A DNA stretch of 64,000 nucleotides from Sorghum bicolor (taxonomy: Eukaryota > Streptophyta > Magnoliopsida > Poales > Poaceae), in assembly GCF_000003195.3 (NCBI RefSeq), contig NC_012876.2, positions 46,185,276 through 46,249,275 on the forward strand, given 5' to 3'. The translations under genes and the position numbers were made by a program. The notes below the pieces were generated by a model, which was not told where the DNA came from, made no database searches, and was given only the letters and a program-made list of their open reading frames with translations. Positions 23,137 to 34,783 of the stretch are shown piece by piece; positions within the stretch are counted from its first letter, which is position 1; the number at the start of each line of letters is the position of its first letter.

Positions 23137-24004
23137 ACTACATGGGTCCATTTCCTCCATCAAAGAAGTGTGAGTACATCTTGGTGGCAGTTGACTATGT
23201 CTCCAAGTGGGTAGAGGCATTACCTTGCAAGCATGCCGACAACGTCAGTTCAAAGAGGATGTTTGAAGAAATTATATTTCCAAGATTTGGAGTCCCCAGA
23301 GTAGTGATAAGTGATGGAGGAGCACACTTCATCGACAAACGCTTCAAGCAATATCTATCAAGACATGGAATCTGTCACAACATCGCTACCCCTTATCATC
23401 CTCAGACAAGTGGCCAAGTAGAGATTTCCAACAAACAAATCAAGAATATTCTTCAGAAGACAGTAAATGAAATGGGAACGGCGTGGAAAGACAAGTTACC
23501 TGATGCACTCTGGGCATACCGGACAGCATACAAGACCCCAATCGGAATGTCTCCATACCAATTGGTGTACGGGAAGACTTGCCACCTACCTGTTGAACTA
23601 GAGTTCAAAGCACACTGGGCCATAAAAAGATGGAATATGGACCTAGATGTTGCTGGAGATTATAGAAGAATGCAACTATCAGAATTGGAAGAATGGCGAG
23701 AGAAAGCATATCACAATTCAAAGATCTACAAAGAAAGAGTCAAGAGGTGGCATGACAAGAGAATCAAGAAGAAGGAGTTCACACCCGGAGATAAGGTAAC
23801 CTTTTCGGGCATGGAAAACTCCGGAGCAAATGGGAAGGACCATTCAAGGTAATCAATTCATCATCCCACGGAGCTATCACACTTCAAAATGACGAAGGTA
23901 CGTTATTCAATGTAAATGGTCAACGTCTTAAATTATTTTTAGAGCCCAATAAGGAATTTGAAGAAATAGACGTAGTCCATTTTTACCTTCCCATGGAGAA
24001 TTAG
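23137..24004 (+). pseudogene. pol: Pol of E2, second part: integrase core and C-terminus
   Basis: Continues pol in the next frame: acidic residues of the integrase core are visible in [18 protein letters not shown] and GQVEISNKQ, followed by [14 protein letters not shown] context and the [14 protein letters not shown] motif. A second frame change occurs near 23800, after which the last ~65 codons (ending PMEN-stop at 24002-24004) are read in a third frame. Thus integrase cannot be translated intact from this copy. Confidence 0.85.
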
Positions 24005-24113
24005 AGCCCGACCTTTTTAGTCTGATGGTTTTGGGTCATACATATATTTTTCTAAATAATTTCGCACCTAGAAACGCGCTCGGAAAAGTGGGCCCACAGA
24101 GGGGCCAGAGAGA

Positions 24114-24296
24114 GGGCGGGCGCCCAAATCAAGTGGGCGGGCGCCCATCTCCTGTTCCCCCTCGGTCCCGACTTTCTCTGTTATGGAAAATGCACTTAGG
24201 GTGATCCGAATAATCCCTCGGATGGAAAGTTTCGCACGTACGTCGACGGGAGCAACCCGAACAACCCATAGAGGCACCCTTTTGACCCCTATATAA
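24114..24296 (+). promoter_or_regulatory. Internal promoter-like module upstream of the third ORF of E2
   Basis: Two copies of GGGCGGGCGCCC (24114-24125, 24135-24146), the reverse complement of the LTR motif, followed 144 bp later by TATATAA (24290-24296) and CAGACCCCTGACCTC, resembling the sequence after the LTR TATA box. It suggests a second, LTR-derived promoter driving a separate transcript. Inference from arrangement only. Confidence 0.55.
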
Positions 24297-24408
24297 ACAG
24301 ACCCCTGACCTCAGTTTTCAAACACCAAGCCACCAAGCTTTCTCTCCTTCAATTAGAGCTTGATTAGCTCTCCTTCAATTAAAATTTTATTAGTTCCTTG
24401 TTGCTCCA

Positions 24409-25038
24409 ATGGCCAAGAAGTACCACGATGATTGGGAAGTCCTCCCCTTCAACCTCAACATGGAGCCTGTGGAAGACCCCGATGCCCGTGCTCTCGTCCC
24501 GGCCAACACAGAGCAACAGCTAGAAGCCATGCCATTACGCCAACGCAGCTCCGCCCAATCTTACCATGCTCAACCAGTTCTCACCGCACCGCCACAACCC
24601 CTACTCCTCAAAGGATCATCATCCAAGACGAAGACCACTATCGAGGTGCCAACCGGCACAAGGATCCTTCCACCTAGACCCAATGAGAGGGTCGTTGGAG
24701 TCAAGACCAACCGGAGCGGCGAGATCAGCAGCGTACGCTACACTACAGAGGAGGAAAGGCCTTACTTTGAAGGGATTAGAGCATCCAAAGTCCGTTTCAT
24801 CCCTCCAAAGGCAGCCCCGAAGCATGCTCTCAACGCTTTTGAAACACCTCCCAAGCGTCGCAAGACTATAATGGATATTGATGAGGAAGTTCGCAGGCTA
24901 GATAGAGTTATCATAGACCTCTAGTCCTCGATGAACTCCCTCACTAGGCAGCTCTCTAACCACAACACTATTATACTAGGCCTTAGGCAGGATCTTGCCA
25001 GTGCCAACAAAAAGATCAAGGAATTAGAGCGCCGCTAA
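24409..25038 (+). pseudogene. Third ORF of E2 (env position, unknown protein)
   Basis: Starts MAKKYHDDWE and runs 171 codons to a UAG at 24922-24924; the same frame continues for 38 more codons to UAA at 25036-25038. Features: proline/serine-rich middle, a basic nuclear-localisation-like PPKRRKT, and after the UAG a heptad-like tail ending ASANKKIKELERR that could form a coiled coil. No membrane segment or signal peptide, so it does not look like an envelope protein although it sits where Athila elements carry their extra ORF. It has its own TATA box about 115 bp upstream. Confidence 0.6.
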
Positions 25039-26342
25039 GTTATCTAGATTAGACCTTGAGGCAATGCATCTTAGTTATCTATTTTTAAATTCGGTTTAGG
25101 TTTGCAATTATCATCAGTTTGCTATTATCATCAGTTTGCTATCAGTCTTTTGTAATAAATGCCTCAAGATCAATAAAGAGTATTATTATTATTATTATGT
25201 CTTGTGTGTCTCTACTTTATTTTTGTACAAGAAAGCAGAAAACAAGTTTGGGGGAGATCCCTCAACATGCTAAACACACTCCGACTACACCATTCTACGA
25301 TTCAGGTACACACTCTGCACACTTTACTTTACACATATCTTTGATTATGCAGATTACTGTTTCAGACATGATAAGATAAAAAGATTAAAATATTTATAAT
25401 CATGATTAATCTCAATTTATGATATTTCCTGAAAATTTGCAATTATTATAAAATCATTTTAAAACCCTGTGTTACTTAAGTCAATATGGAATATGTGATG
25501 GTAGAGTATGAGTTTCTTATTCTTGATATCATTGTTGCTTGGAGAATTTATTTCAAAATCTTTAAAATTCTAGCTACCATCCTTAGTGTTTTATATGCCT
25601 GATAAAAACTGAAAATATTAATTATGATTATAAAAGCTATCTGCTCTGTATTGAGTTTGTTCAAAATGAGTTAGACCCTTGTTGAGAGATTTATCATGCT
25701 CCCAAGATCAAGACATTATTTCAGAAAGATTCACTCTTCTGAAGTATTATTGCATTAGAGGCATGGGCTATGCAAAAATAGAAATATTTCGAGGAAATAA
25801 AAAGGAGCAAGTGCTCGACAACCTCGCAGAAAAAATGGACAAGTGTCCGGCAGTAGAATTAGGGGTACCTCGGTATCCACTTAAAAAAAAGATGATGATA
25901 GCCCATGGTCCCTCTAAGAAGCAATATGCCAGCAAGAGTTGACAAAGATTTTAATTTCCAAAGTCTTTGATCTAAGAGTATGACATTCCCCTCCTCGGAT
26001 CCCGTTTTGATCAGGCAATAAATGCAAAGTAAGTATGCTTGAGCATTTTTTCAAAATAAAACAGCCTCAGTAAGATATATAAAAGATAATGAGTGATGTG
26101 AGAGAACCTATGAGGATAAAAAGGTATGCTAACTTGCTTTCAAAAATATACAAAAACTCCAAGTGACAGGATTGAAAAGAAAGGATCTTTACTCTTAACC
26201 ATAAACTTCCCTGACTATGGTACACAGTGGAATTTTGTAACACCCTGCAATTATAAAGAGAATGTTTTAAATGTTTACCCCAGATATTGTTCTTAACCAT
26301 CCTTTTCTCGAGGACGAGTAAAAGCCTAAGTATGGGGGTATT
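25039..26342 (+). repeat. 3' non-coding region and polypurine tract of E2
   Basis: AT-rich, with a (TTA)n microsatellite at 25180-25198 and the tract TATGGGGGTATT immediately before the 3' LTR. A short frame at 25679-25942 has no recognisable homology and is not called. Confidence 0.8.
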
Positions 26343-27577
26343 TGTTGACGGTTCTTAAGTATCAATTTTAATTATCAAATAAACAAGAGAAAGGACCGAT
26401 ATGCACCCAACACCTAGAATTAGGGTTTGATCTGACAGAATTCCACGAGTTTTGTTGTTTATCTATTTCTGCAGGGGGTTATCAGGAAATAAGGAAGAAA
26501 GGCCCACATGTCGGGATTACATAGAGATATCAACGCACCGCGTGATTTTACATCATCTAGAAGACTCTAGAAGCCACGAGACCGAAGCGGAGGCGAAACG
26601 GGGCCAGGCCCAGGGCGCCCGCCCTGGAGGCCTGGGCGCCCGCCCCCTGCTGGAGCCAGATCAGGACTCTCTTCGCTCAGGATATTCCACCGACCTATTG
26701 GATCAAGAAAAACATAGTACCACCTCGCTTATCGACCCAAAAACGCATAGAAGGGGAGGACTATATAAGCAAGGCCCCCCTGGCCCCTGGAGAAGACATG
26801 AAGAAATTATCATAGAGACTGAGGGGTGCCCTCGAAGGAAAACCTCTTCTCTAGTTAATATTTCTTTTTAGGCTTAGCAACCAATGTAAGGTAGAAATAG
26901 ATCTTCTAGTTTCTACTAGATTGAGAGAGATAGAGTGGAGGTGTAGATTGGACGAAGCCCGGCCTGTCGGTGTCTACTCCAAGCTTGTACCTGCGGGATC
27001 AAGTTCTCCTAACCCGAAGCTTGCTCCTAGGATTCTTCAGTAATTCGACTTCTAAATTCTAGTAAGTTCTTGTTTTATTGTTCTTATGGTTTATGAGTTT
27101 ACTTTAATCTCTTCGCGTAGAGTTTAGAGTAATCATTGCTGGCGTAAACGTGGTGTTTAGGCTGGGGTATGCATAGATATTCCCTGACTAGCTGGACCGT
27201 GGTAGTAGTGAGGAACGTGACAATTTCGAGCTACCTTTGTAGATCACATCTCGTTAGCAGGAAGGATAGGGTTTATAGGTGCGGGTTGAACATCCTTTGT
27301 GGTGTCTAGATTCCGTTAGCCTCCCCATTAGAACAGTAGATCATCCTTACCAAGGTTAGAAGGAGACTACGGTTGCAGTCTTCTCTATTTATCACTCACA
27401 TCGAAAGACATTCTTTGTGCCTAAAGGTTAGTAGTAATAGACCGGTTAGTCAGATGCACTCTTTCTCCTAGTGGTAAAAAAATAAATACGGTACTCTGGA
27501 TAACCTCCCGGGTGAAGTGCTCACCGATATCCGTGCGCTTGCGGATCAATTCCTTATTGCGTTCCCAAATATCAACA
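26343..27577 (+). repeat. 3' LTR of E2
   Basis: Same length as the 5' LTR and about 99% identical by eye. Promoter module at 26613-26647 and TATATAA at 26762-26768. Followed by ACAAG (27578-27582). Confidence 0.95.
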
Positions 27578-27582
27578 ACAAG

Positions 27583-28830
27583 CATAACGTATGTCCAACC
27601 AATCATCATACAACATTGAATTAAATTCATCCAAACTTCAATTTTGCAAAAATCAAGCTTGGGAGAGTACTTTACATAAAAACATCCTTTACCATGTTGC
27701 TATGTTGGTTGTCCCTACCATTGAGACATGCTCAATTTGTTAAATACTAATCACACTACTTCATCTCCACTTGAGTAGATCTCTATAAATGCTCTCAAGC
27801 TACCTTTATTTGCTTTAGTATATGTCTAGGTTTGGAGTAGTTTCATTTATCTCTTAATTAAACATGGTGCTTAGTTTAGGAATGATGATCTTACTTCCTA
27901 GGGATTTTAAATTAAGCATGGTGCTTAGGTTAAAATGCTCTCCTAAATCAAATTAGACATGGTGTCTAGGTTGATCTTTGAGCCGATAGTATGCTACAGT
28001 AGATATTGGATATTTTGTTGGACTAACCCCTGCAGGAAAACTTTCAATATCGACCTGGGAAGTCCTGAGATAAACTCACACTAGAGACAAAGAGAGAGAC
28101 ACATGAAGGTTAACAATTTACACAAGGAAGGCATAGCTCATAAGAGATGATCCATGGAGGGTGCCACAAACACGATGCACAACCGCTAAGAAAGGAAAGC
28201 TTCCACAAGGTGATATTGTACCATCACTCTTCAATTAAGGTAACATCTTAAGGTACTTGACTATCACTTTTATAAGCTTCTCCTTGGTTCTGGCATTCAC
28301 ATGAATAAAGGAGACAAACATGTATGATTTACAACTCTAGATTAACCAACCCAGTCGATTCAATATGTTTAGTCCTTCCACCTTCGTGATCCCACACTCC
28401 TAATCATATGAACTAAAATGTTGCTCACGCAATCTTTGGAAGATATGTATATATAAAAAAACATAAGTATAGATAGATTATCTTCCCATTAGGTTGAGCG
28501 ATCTAACCTGACAAATGTTTTAAATGCTACACTCATGGTCTTATTATCCATCAACTTTGTCTTGCTCACTATGCTTAAGGTTAGAGAGAACAAATACACT
28601 TTGGGTTCTGTCGGTGTTTTCCAGCAACAGGGCCCATGCACTTGATCTCTGCCTTGTCTCTATGAGCAGGTACACTTCGAGCAAAATATGAATGAGTTTT
28701 ACAACTCCCAGACTGTGAAGAACCTAGATCTGCGAGCACAAACACACTGGAGATACTGGACACTCAGGCAATCACTGCCCTGAGATGCTAGAGGACGTAA
28801 CTACTGGTGTAACCCCGTTGTGGAAGTAAC
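27583..28830 (+). repeat. G1 leader region after E2
   Basis: Colinear with J 42525-43745 and, inverted, with H 36840-38640. It contains repeated short phrases such as AAGCATGGTGCTTAG. No open frame of note. Confidence 0.7.
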
Positions 28831-28841
28831 TACTCAGAGAG

Positions 28842-29110
28842 GCAATCTAGGACGCCCCGTCATCCCGATCTCCATCGGCATGGTGGACTTCTCAAAAGCA
28901 CTCTACGACTTTGGCTCCAGCGTCAACATTATACCTAGGGGAGGCCATTCCTGAACACCTCGGGAGCGGTCATCCACGCTAGTGCTGCCAAGATCAGTTT
29001 CTACATCAAAGGGAGGAAGGAGACGTTTTCCTTCAAGAACAAGATTACACAAATCTCAAAGCAATCCCGACATGAACCAAGGAACAGGATCAACAGGGGG
29101 AACAGGAACC
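28842..29110 (+). pseudogene. Protease-like remnant 1 of G1
   Basis: Reads GNLGRPVIPISIG, then the aspartic-protease-like site YDFGSSVNIIP, then after a frame change GRPFLNTSGAVIHASAAKI. The middle of the domain is deleted. J (43770-44117) keeps the middle but has lost the active site. This is the first of two tandem protease-like domains in this family. Confidence 0.65.
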
Positions 29111-29149
29111 AGCAAATGTAGACTGAGTCAGCTAAGATGGTCACTGCAG

Positions 29150-29672
29150 CTTAAGGAGGTCAAGATCATCAACTCAAGTCGTCTTTCTTCATCAAGAAGG
29201 ATGACCCTGGTGTTCCAAGCATCGAGTGCACAATCAACAGATATTCTTTTTATAAGACACTCTACGACACCAGATCTGACATCAACATAATGGCCGCAGT
29301 CACTTATCAGCTCCTACATGGAACCATGTCCCTACAACCAACATACATTCAGCTCCAGATGATTTTAAGGTTATGGACATGGGAGAAGACGAATACAATC
29401 CACCCATCACCATTGGGAGACTGTTCCTCAGCACCGTTAAAGCAATCATCTACATTGGAACAGGCGGAGTCCACATGCATTTCCCCTCTGAGAAGGTACG
29501 CTGCTATTTTACTCACCCTAACCATATATTTGAAGACTCTAAGCAGGTCAGGACAAGAAGAATACGACGCAACCGCGACCAGAGGAGGCAAATTATCAAG
29601 GACGGATGGGCGGACTATGAAGGAGAAGTGGTAAGGTCTGAAGACATACAACTTGAACATAACTGTCCTTAG
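29150..29672 (+). pseudogene. Protease-like remnant 2 of G1
   Basis: Second protease-like domain: YDTRSDINIMAAVTYQLL, a short deletion near 29365, then GRLFLSTVKAIIYIGTG and a basic tail around RTRRIRRNRDQRRQ followed by KDGWADYEGEVVRSED. Related copies are in J (44283-44699) and N (59928-60671). Broken by frame changes. No RT or integrase follows it. Confidence 0.7.
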
Positions 29673-31968
29673 GAGACCATAGCACCGAGTCAGGTGTGGA
29701 GAGAGAAGATAGTTATACATGAAGAGGAGGCGCCGCCAGAACCACCGACTACGCCATTCAGCGATCCCAGGACGACTGAGAAAATGGAGAGTCCCGTTCG
29801 GAGGACTTAAAAACACCGAACGCCTTGCCAAGAGGTAAACTTGGTAGTTATGTTTTTCCTTTCAAATATTTTAAAATAGTTTGCTTAGTTAATTAGGTTC
29901 ATAACATCTTGAAAAGAAAATAAAAATGTTAAAAATAGTAAGCCCCATATGAGTATGCTCATGGCATAAAACTCATCAATACATTCACTGTGGTGGCATA
30001 AAAATAAAATAAATATATTCCTGTCCTATAAAAATAAAATTATAAAAATAAATTTATGATCCTACTAAAGAGTGTAACATTTATTGAGGAGGCTCAACAT
30101 GATAAAGGCTAAATATTTATGCTAACACTTAACTAGTTCCACAAAGCTTTGTTGTCTATTTGAGCTCCACAGAATTCAAGGATCAAAGAAGACTAGCAGA
30201 CGGAAGACATCCTAATCGCTGTCGGAGTGCTGCCGACATTCAAATACACCTCCGCCACTTGCTAGCTACATCAGAAGAAATTACGTCAAAATCCAGCTTG
30301 GGGGAGAGCACCCACATTTATCCAGCTAAGTGTTCTACTCACATTTATATTTTACTCAAATAATAAAAAGATACATAATCATAAAAACCCAAATAAAAAT
30401 TTTGTGCTTATATATATCTTTGCTTAGTTTGCTAAATAAATAAATAAATAAATAAATAAAGTTTGCTATGAACCCTCATGATAAGCTCTAACAGGGAAAT
30501 GATGAATAGTTGCTCTGCCATGACTATTTCTCAAAATTGAAATCTCTCTCAAGTTTAGGCATGACTGGTATTAATTAAGATTTGCTCTAAACCTGAACTT
30601 GTGCGGAGAGTACTTGATCTAAAGTCTATGTCGTTAACGGATACGATATGGGAAGGTTGAGCTGCGGTTTATCTGTTCCTAGAGATGCTAGAATTCTGGA
30701 GAATTTTATCTTTGAAAATCTTTCAAATGTTGCATGATGAGTTCCTGTATGATGAGAGTTTAAATTCCTACCACAGCCATATATACATGCTTGTTAAACT
30801 TTGAGCCACACATTTACTTTTTACGGCTTGTGAGCATTGAGTGTGGTCAAGCTGTGTAGACCCTTAGGAGCTTGTCATGTGGTTAAATCAAGATTCACTT
30901 GCACGTTCACTCACACATGCTGCTTCTACTCAGGAAGTATGCATCCACATATATCCATCCATTTTCATCTCCAGAACCACCCAAAAATATTCTACTCCTA
31001 ATCAGAGAGAGAATAGCCAAAAACATTCTCCTATTCCTATTTTTCCCTGTGAAACAAATGCTCAAGATATTTTGGTTACTATCACTTGCTACATTATTCT
31101 AGGAGGATGAGTGCTCTGAAAAAAAAGTGAATACGAGGAAATAAAAAGGGGCAAGTGCCCGGAACCTCGAAGAAAAGAAAAAGTGAGACGAGAGGTAAAA
31201 ATGGACAAGTGTCCGACAGTAGCATTAGGTGTACAAGATACCCACCTAAGTGAAAAGAAAAAAAAAGAAAATATAGAGCATCTCATTCCTGTCAAAATGC
31301 TTCAAAGTGCAAGAAAGGTATGTATCCCCTCAAAAGAGCACAAGTAGAATTAGACTTTCACCATTGTTATCACCATCATCACCATACACCATTCATTCGC
31401 CACACATGCACATCTTGATTTGACTTATTGACTTGTTCTTCTGGATCCATGGTTTGACTATGCAATAAATGTCCTGTAAGTATGTATTAGCTGTCTCCCA
31501 CCTATGAGCTCCAGATATCAAAAACCTTATTAGAGTAGGATGAGAGAGAGAAGGTAATGTCACTATGCTTCATACCACAAATACCACATATTTTGAGAGA
31601 AGGCATATACCATCACTGCCTTGGTAAGGATCCAGAAATACCACAAAAGAGAGATCTGAGAGTCATACAAGGAATCTCTGAGTTTTATTTGAAAATCTAC
31701 AAAAACTCCAGAGCTATAGCTGATCAAGAATAAGAGACATGGCACTTGACTAGACCGTTCTATCTTTTAACTGCTCAAGACAGATGTGACGGTTACAGGT
31801 CCCATGGTAAAAGGTAAAACAAGTAAGTTTTAAGTCTTGACAGTTTACTCTAACTCAGAGATGAGATCTTGTTTAAACACATGTGTACCTTTAAGGCATG
31901 ATACAACTGCAGAAACTCTTGAGTTCATCTTTGCTCATGGACGAGCAAAGGTTAAGCTTGGAGGAGCT
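29673..31968 (+). repeat. 3' non-coding internal region of G1
   Basis: Colinear with N 59900-57773 and with the 3' part of H. It holds an (AAAT)n microsatellite at 30433-30460 and ends in a purine tract TTAAGCTTGGAGGAGCT before the LTR. No gene seen. Confidence 0.75.
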
Positions 31969-33249
31969 TGTTGACGGTCCTTAATGCTCACATTTAACTG
32001 TCAACTAATCATAGAAAAGGATCCAAATGCAATCAACACCTAGACTTAGGGTTTTATGTGACAAAATTCCATGAGTTTTGGTGTTTGGCTATTTCTGCAG
32101 GGGGTTACCAGGAAATACGGAAGAAAGGCACACACGTCGGGTTTACATAGAGATATTAACGTGCCGCGCAATTTTCTATCATCTAGAAGACTCTAGAAGC
32201 CACTGGAACAAAGCGGAAGCCGAGAGGGCTCAGGGACAGGGCGCCCGCCCTAGTCCTTAGGGCGCCCGCCCTCCTATTCTGCCCAATCAGGGTACAACTC
32301 GAGGATCATGCTCCACCGACCTAAAGGATCAAGGATAACCTTTCAATCAATGTCGGTTTGATTTGACGGCCCAGATTCATCTGAAAAGACTATATAAGAA
32401 AGGCCCCCTGGCCCCTGGAGATCATACCTCTTCTACAGAATCAAAGCTACGGTTTCAATTTTTCATCCAAGTAGAGAGGATCCCTCTAGTTCTTCTAGTT
32501 CTACCTCTAGTTCATCTAGATCTAGTTCTAGTTCAACTAGTTCTAGTTCTAGTTCCTCTAGTTCTAGTTCTAGTTAGTTCTAGTTGTAATCTAGAAAATA
32601 GGGAGAGAGAAGTGGAGAGCGGAGGAGCAGCCGGATCTGTCGGATCTTCCTCAACATTGTACTTTTGCAGCAACTGGTTCGTTCTTCATCGTTCTCTAGG
32701 TTCTTTAATTCACAATTCCTGAGTTCTTTAATTACTTTTATTTACATTCAAGTTATTTATTGGACTCCCGCTTGCATCAAGTGCTCTAATCTTTGAAACA
32801 TTAGAGTAGTAATTAATAGATTAGACGTGGTGTTTAGTCTTGCAATTACCTGGAATTGCACCCAATCCTGCGGATTGTTGTGGTAGCCCTAGGGTGGTGA
32901 CAGCCCTAACGGTCGACGTATTCCACCTCGTTCGAATCGGTGTTTGTAGGACCGTAGTCAGAGCTTCCTAGCCCCCTTCTCATCTCTTTCTGTGGTTAGT
33001 GTTCTGATGTCCCGAAATAAATAATCTTTGAAGTAATCCTTGATTCTTAGATCAACTAGAGAACTCTTAGGAAACTTCCTCTCTTCCCACCAAAAATAAT
33101 TATATAGTTATCCTTGGGCGATCTTGATTCTTAATTAGTACACTCACGTTCTCTGTGGAAAATCGATACTCTGGAATACTCCCGGGTGAAAGCTACATCG
33201 GTATCCGTGCGCTTGTGGATTTTTCTGTTTGCGTTTAAAATACCCAATA
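31969..33249 (+). repeat. 3' LTR of G1
   Basis: Uninterrupted copy of the LTR split in two at the 5' end. Promoter module with two GC palindromes (32239-32271), TATATAA at 32391-32397, CTAGTT minisatellite, terminal AATA instead of AACA. Followed by GTTAG (33250-33254). Confidence 0.92.
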
Positions 33250-33264
33250 GTTAGTTGTACTCAC

Positions 33265-33348
33265 AATTCCTTGCATTGCTGCTGCTGATGCAAATAGTAA
33301 ATATGCCTCTTGAATTTCATGTCCAAGTCCGAAGCGTCGATAAAGTTC
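33265..33348 (-). other. Candidate captured exon in CACTA-1
   Basis: 84 bases (28 codons) on the minus strand, phase 0 at both ends, preceded by CATTATAG and followed by GTGAGTAC, good acceptor and donor sites. It encodes a helix-like peptide including LYRRFGLGHEIQEAYLLFAS. I do not recognise the protein. G1 is inserted only 10 bases downstream of the donor, inside the putative intron. It could be part of the CACTA's own gene or a captured host exon. Confidence 0.45.
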
Positions 33349-34136
33349 CTATAATGAAGATATCATATTCTAGAAATCACATAATTAATTGCACAATTTG
33401 CAGTTATAGATCAGCTATCCAAACAATACTATGATCCCTTGCATGAAGTCCAAAAATTAACAACTGGCAAAACATCTATAGAAAATTGCACAATTTATAT
33501 AGTAGATAGCTAGATTATAAAATTATCAAAAAATTTCTTTGGTCAGGCAAGCATATTTGATAGAACAAACAAACTGCAAAACATGATACTACATCTTACT
33601 GCTAATTGTGAGAGACAGAGGGAGAGATGATCCAGTGCACACCTTGACCTTGGATTAACAACAAATAAGAAACTGGATAACTGAATATTCCAAGAACTCA
33701 ATACATAGCAGCACCAATAGATAACCTAATAGTCTGCAATATCATTACAAGAAAACTACAATAAACTTAAACCTTAAATGGTCATATTGAAAAATCACCT
33801 GCAATCGTCCAACTGTAGATCATGTTCTTTCCCTCTCTACTGACAATCATGTTTCCTCACTACTTTGCACTAAATCAACACTTATACTACCAGATCTATT
33901 AGGTCACCGTGAATAACAACGGAGGAAGTTTCTTCCCTATCCCCGTCCCCGAGCTGGGATAAATTCCCCATGGAGTCCCTATGACACAATCCAGTTAATG
34001 ATGATGAACAGACCAAATAAAAAAGCCAAAGAACCAATGTACTAAGATTTCAATTGAGCAAATCGATTTGCCTAGAAACAGATCCAGTTCCTATCTCAAA
34101 AATCCAAATCCAATTAAAATACCAAAAAACAATTAA

Positions 34137-34480
34137 CTAAGGCTCCATAGGGGAAGGAAGCTTCAGATCTATGCCTCTTCCATCCTCTAGCCAATGACGG
34201 ATGAGCATTGAAGGAGCAGAGAGAGAAAAGGTTGCTACAAGCTGCAGCGCATGCTTACCGTCGTCGGAACAGGCAGCGTCCATCTTGCTGCAGGCTTGAG
34301 CCTTGCTGCTACCCTGCAAGGGCCTACCACGCTTGGCACATAGACAATATGTGCCGGAGGCTGGAGCTTGCAGGCGCAGCACGCTGGTGGCCGAAGCTCT
34401 TGCGCGTGGCACGGTGGCCGTGAGGGGATGTGGTGTGTGGGATTTGGAGAGCTAGGGTTTAGAATCTGCTTATATACTCA
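34137..34480 (-). other. Promoter and first-exon-like block of CACTA-1
   Basis: On the minus strand: TATATA near 34475, a leader with AAACCCTAGCTCTCC and CACACACC, then a frame read from a GCCACC context (GTG, not ATG) through a cysteine-containing stretch to SKMDAACSDD, where GACG/GTAAGC resembles a splice donor near 34262. Unlike any protein I know. It may be the 5' end of the same minus-strand transcription unit as the exon at 33265. Confidence 0.4.
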
Positions 34481-34540
34481 CTATGTTGATGGGCCAACAT
34501 GGGCCGAGTTGAGCTAAATTTTCATCCAGCGCTATTCTAA

Positions 34541-34783
34541 GGCCTTGTTTAGTTCTAAAATTTTTTAGAAAATCGGCACTGTAACAATTTCGTTTGTATT
34601 TTACAAATATTGTCCAAGCAAGGACTAACTAGCCTCAAAAGATTGGTCTCGTCAATTCCGATCATACTGTGCAATTAGTTTTTCTTTTCGTCTATATTTA
34701 ATACTCCATACATGCGTCTAAAGATTCAATGTGACGGGGAATCTAAAAAAATTTATAAATTTTTTTGGGAACTAAACAAGGCC
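34541..34783. mobile_element. Tourist-like MITE in CACTA-1
   Basis: 243 bp with inverted ends GGCCTTGTTTAGTTC and GAACTAAACAAGGCC, flanked by TAA on each side (34538-34540 and 34784-34786). The TAA duplication and size fit a PIF/Harbinger-derived MITE of a type very abundant in grasses. No coding capacity. Confidence 0.88.

Larger units (their letters stand above)
18266..27577 (+). mobile_element. Element E2: near-complete Athila-like Ty3/Gypsy retrotransposon
   Basis: 9312 bp with 1235-bp LTRs at 18266-19500 and 26343-27577 and a perfect duplication ACAAG (18261-18265 and 27578-27582). Internal order: primer site, gag, protease-like region, RT, RNase H, integrase, an extra ORF, polypurine tract. 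By eye the LTRs differ at roughly 13 sites, so it is recent. It is inserted in the leader of G1; the equivalent site in J is empty. Pol has two frameshifts, so this copy is probably defective. Confidence 0.95.
2960..33249 (+). mobile_element. Element G1: Athila-like non-autonomous LTR retrotransposon nested in CACTA-1
   Basis: Plus-strand element with 5' LTR 2960-3897 plus 17353-17690, tRNA-Asp primer site at 17698, internal regions 17691-18265 and 27583-31968, and 3' LTR 31969-33249. It starts TGTTGACGG. The 3' LTR ends AATA instead of AACA, and the flanking duplication is GCTAG (2955-2959) against GTTAG (33250-33254), each explained by one C-to-T change. Reconstituted LTR lengths agree (about 1276 and 1281 bp). 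RT and integrase are absent. It is itself interrupted by A (in the 5' LTR) and E2 (internal). Confidence 0.9.

Noticed and set aside
24432..24871. Two other open frames overlapping the third ORF of E2
   Set aside because: They lack a TATA-proximal ATG in good position and are frame shadows; the 24409 frame starts first and extends furthest with the coiled-coil tail.
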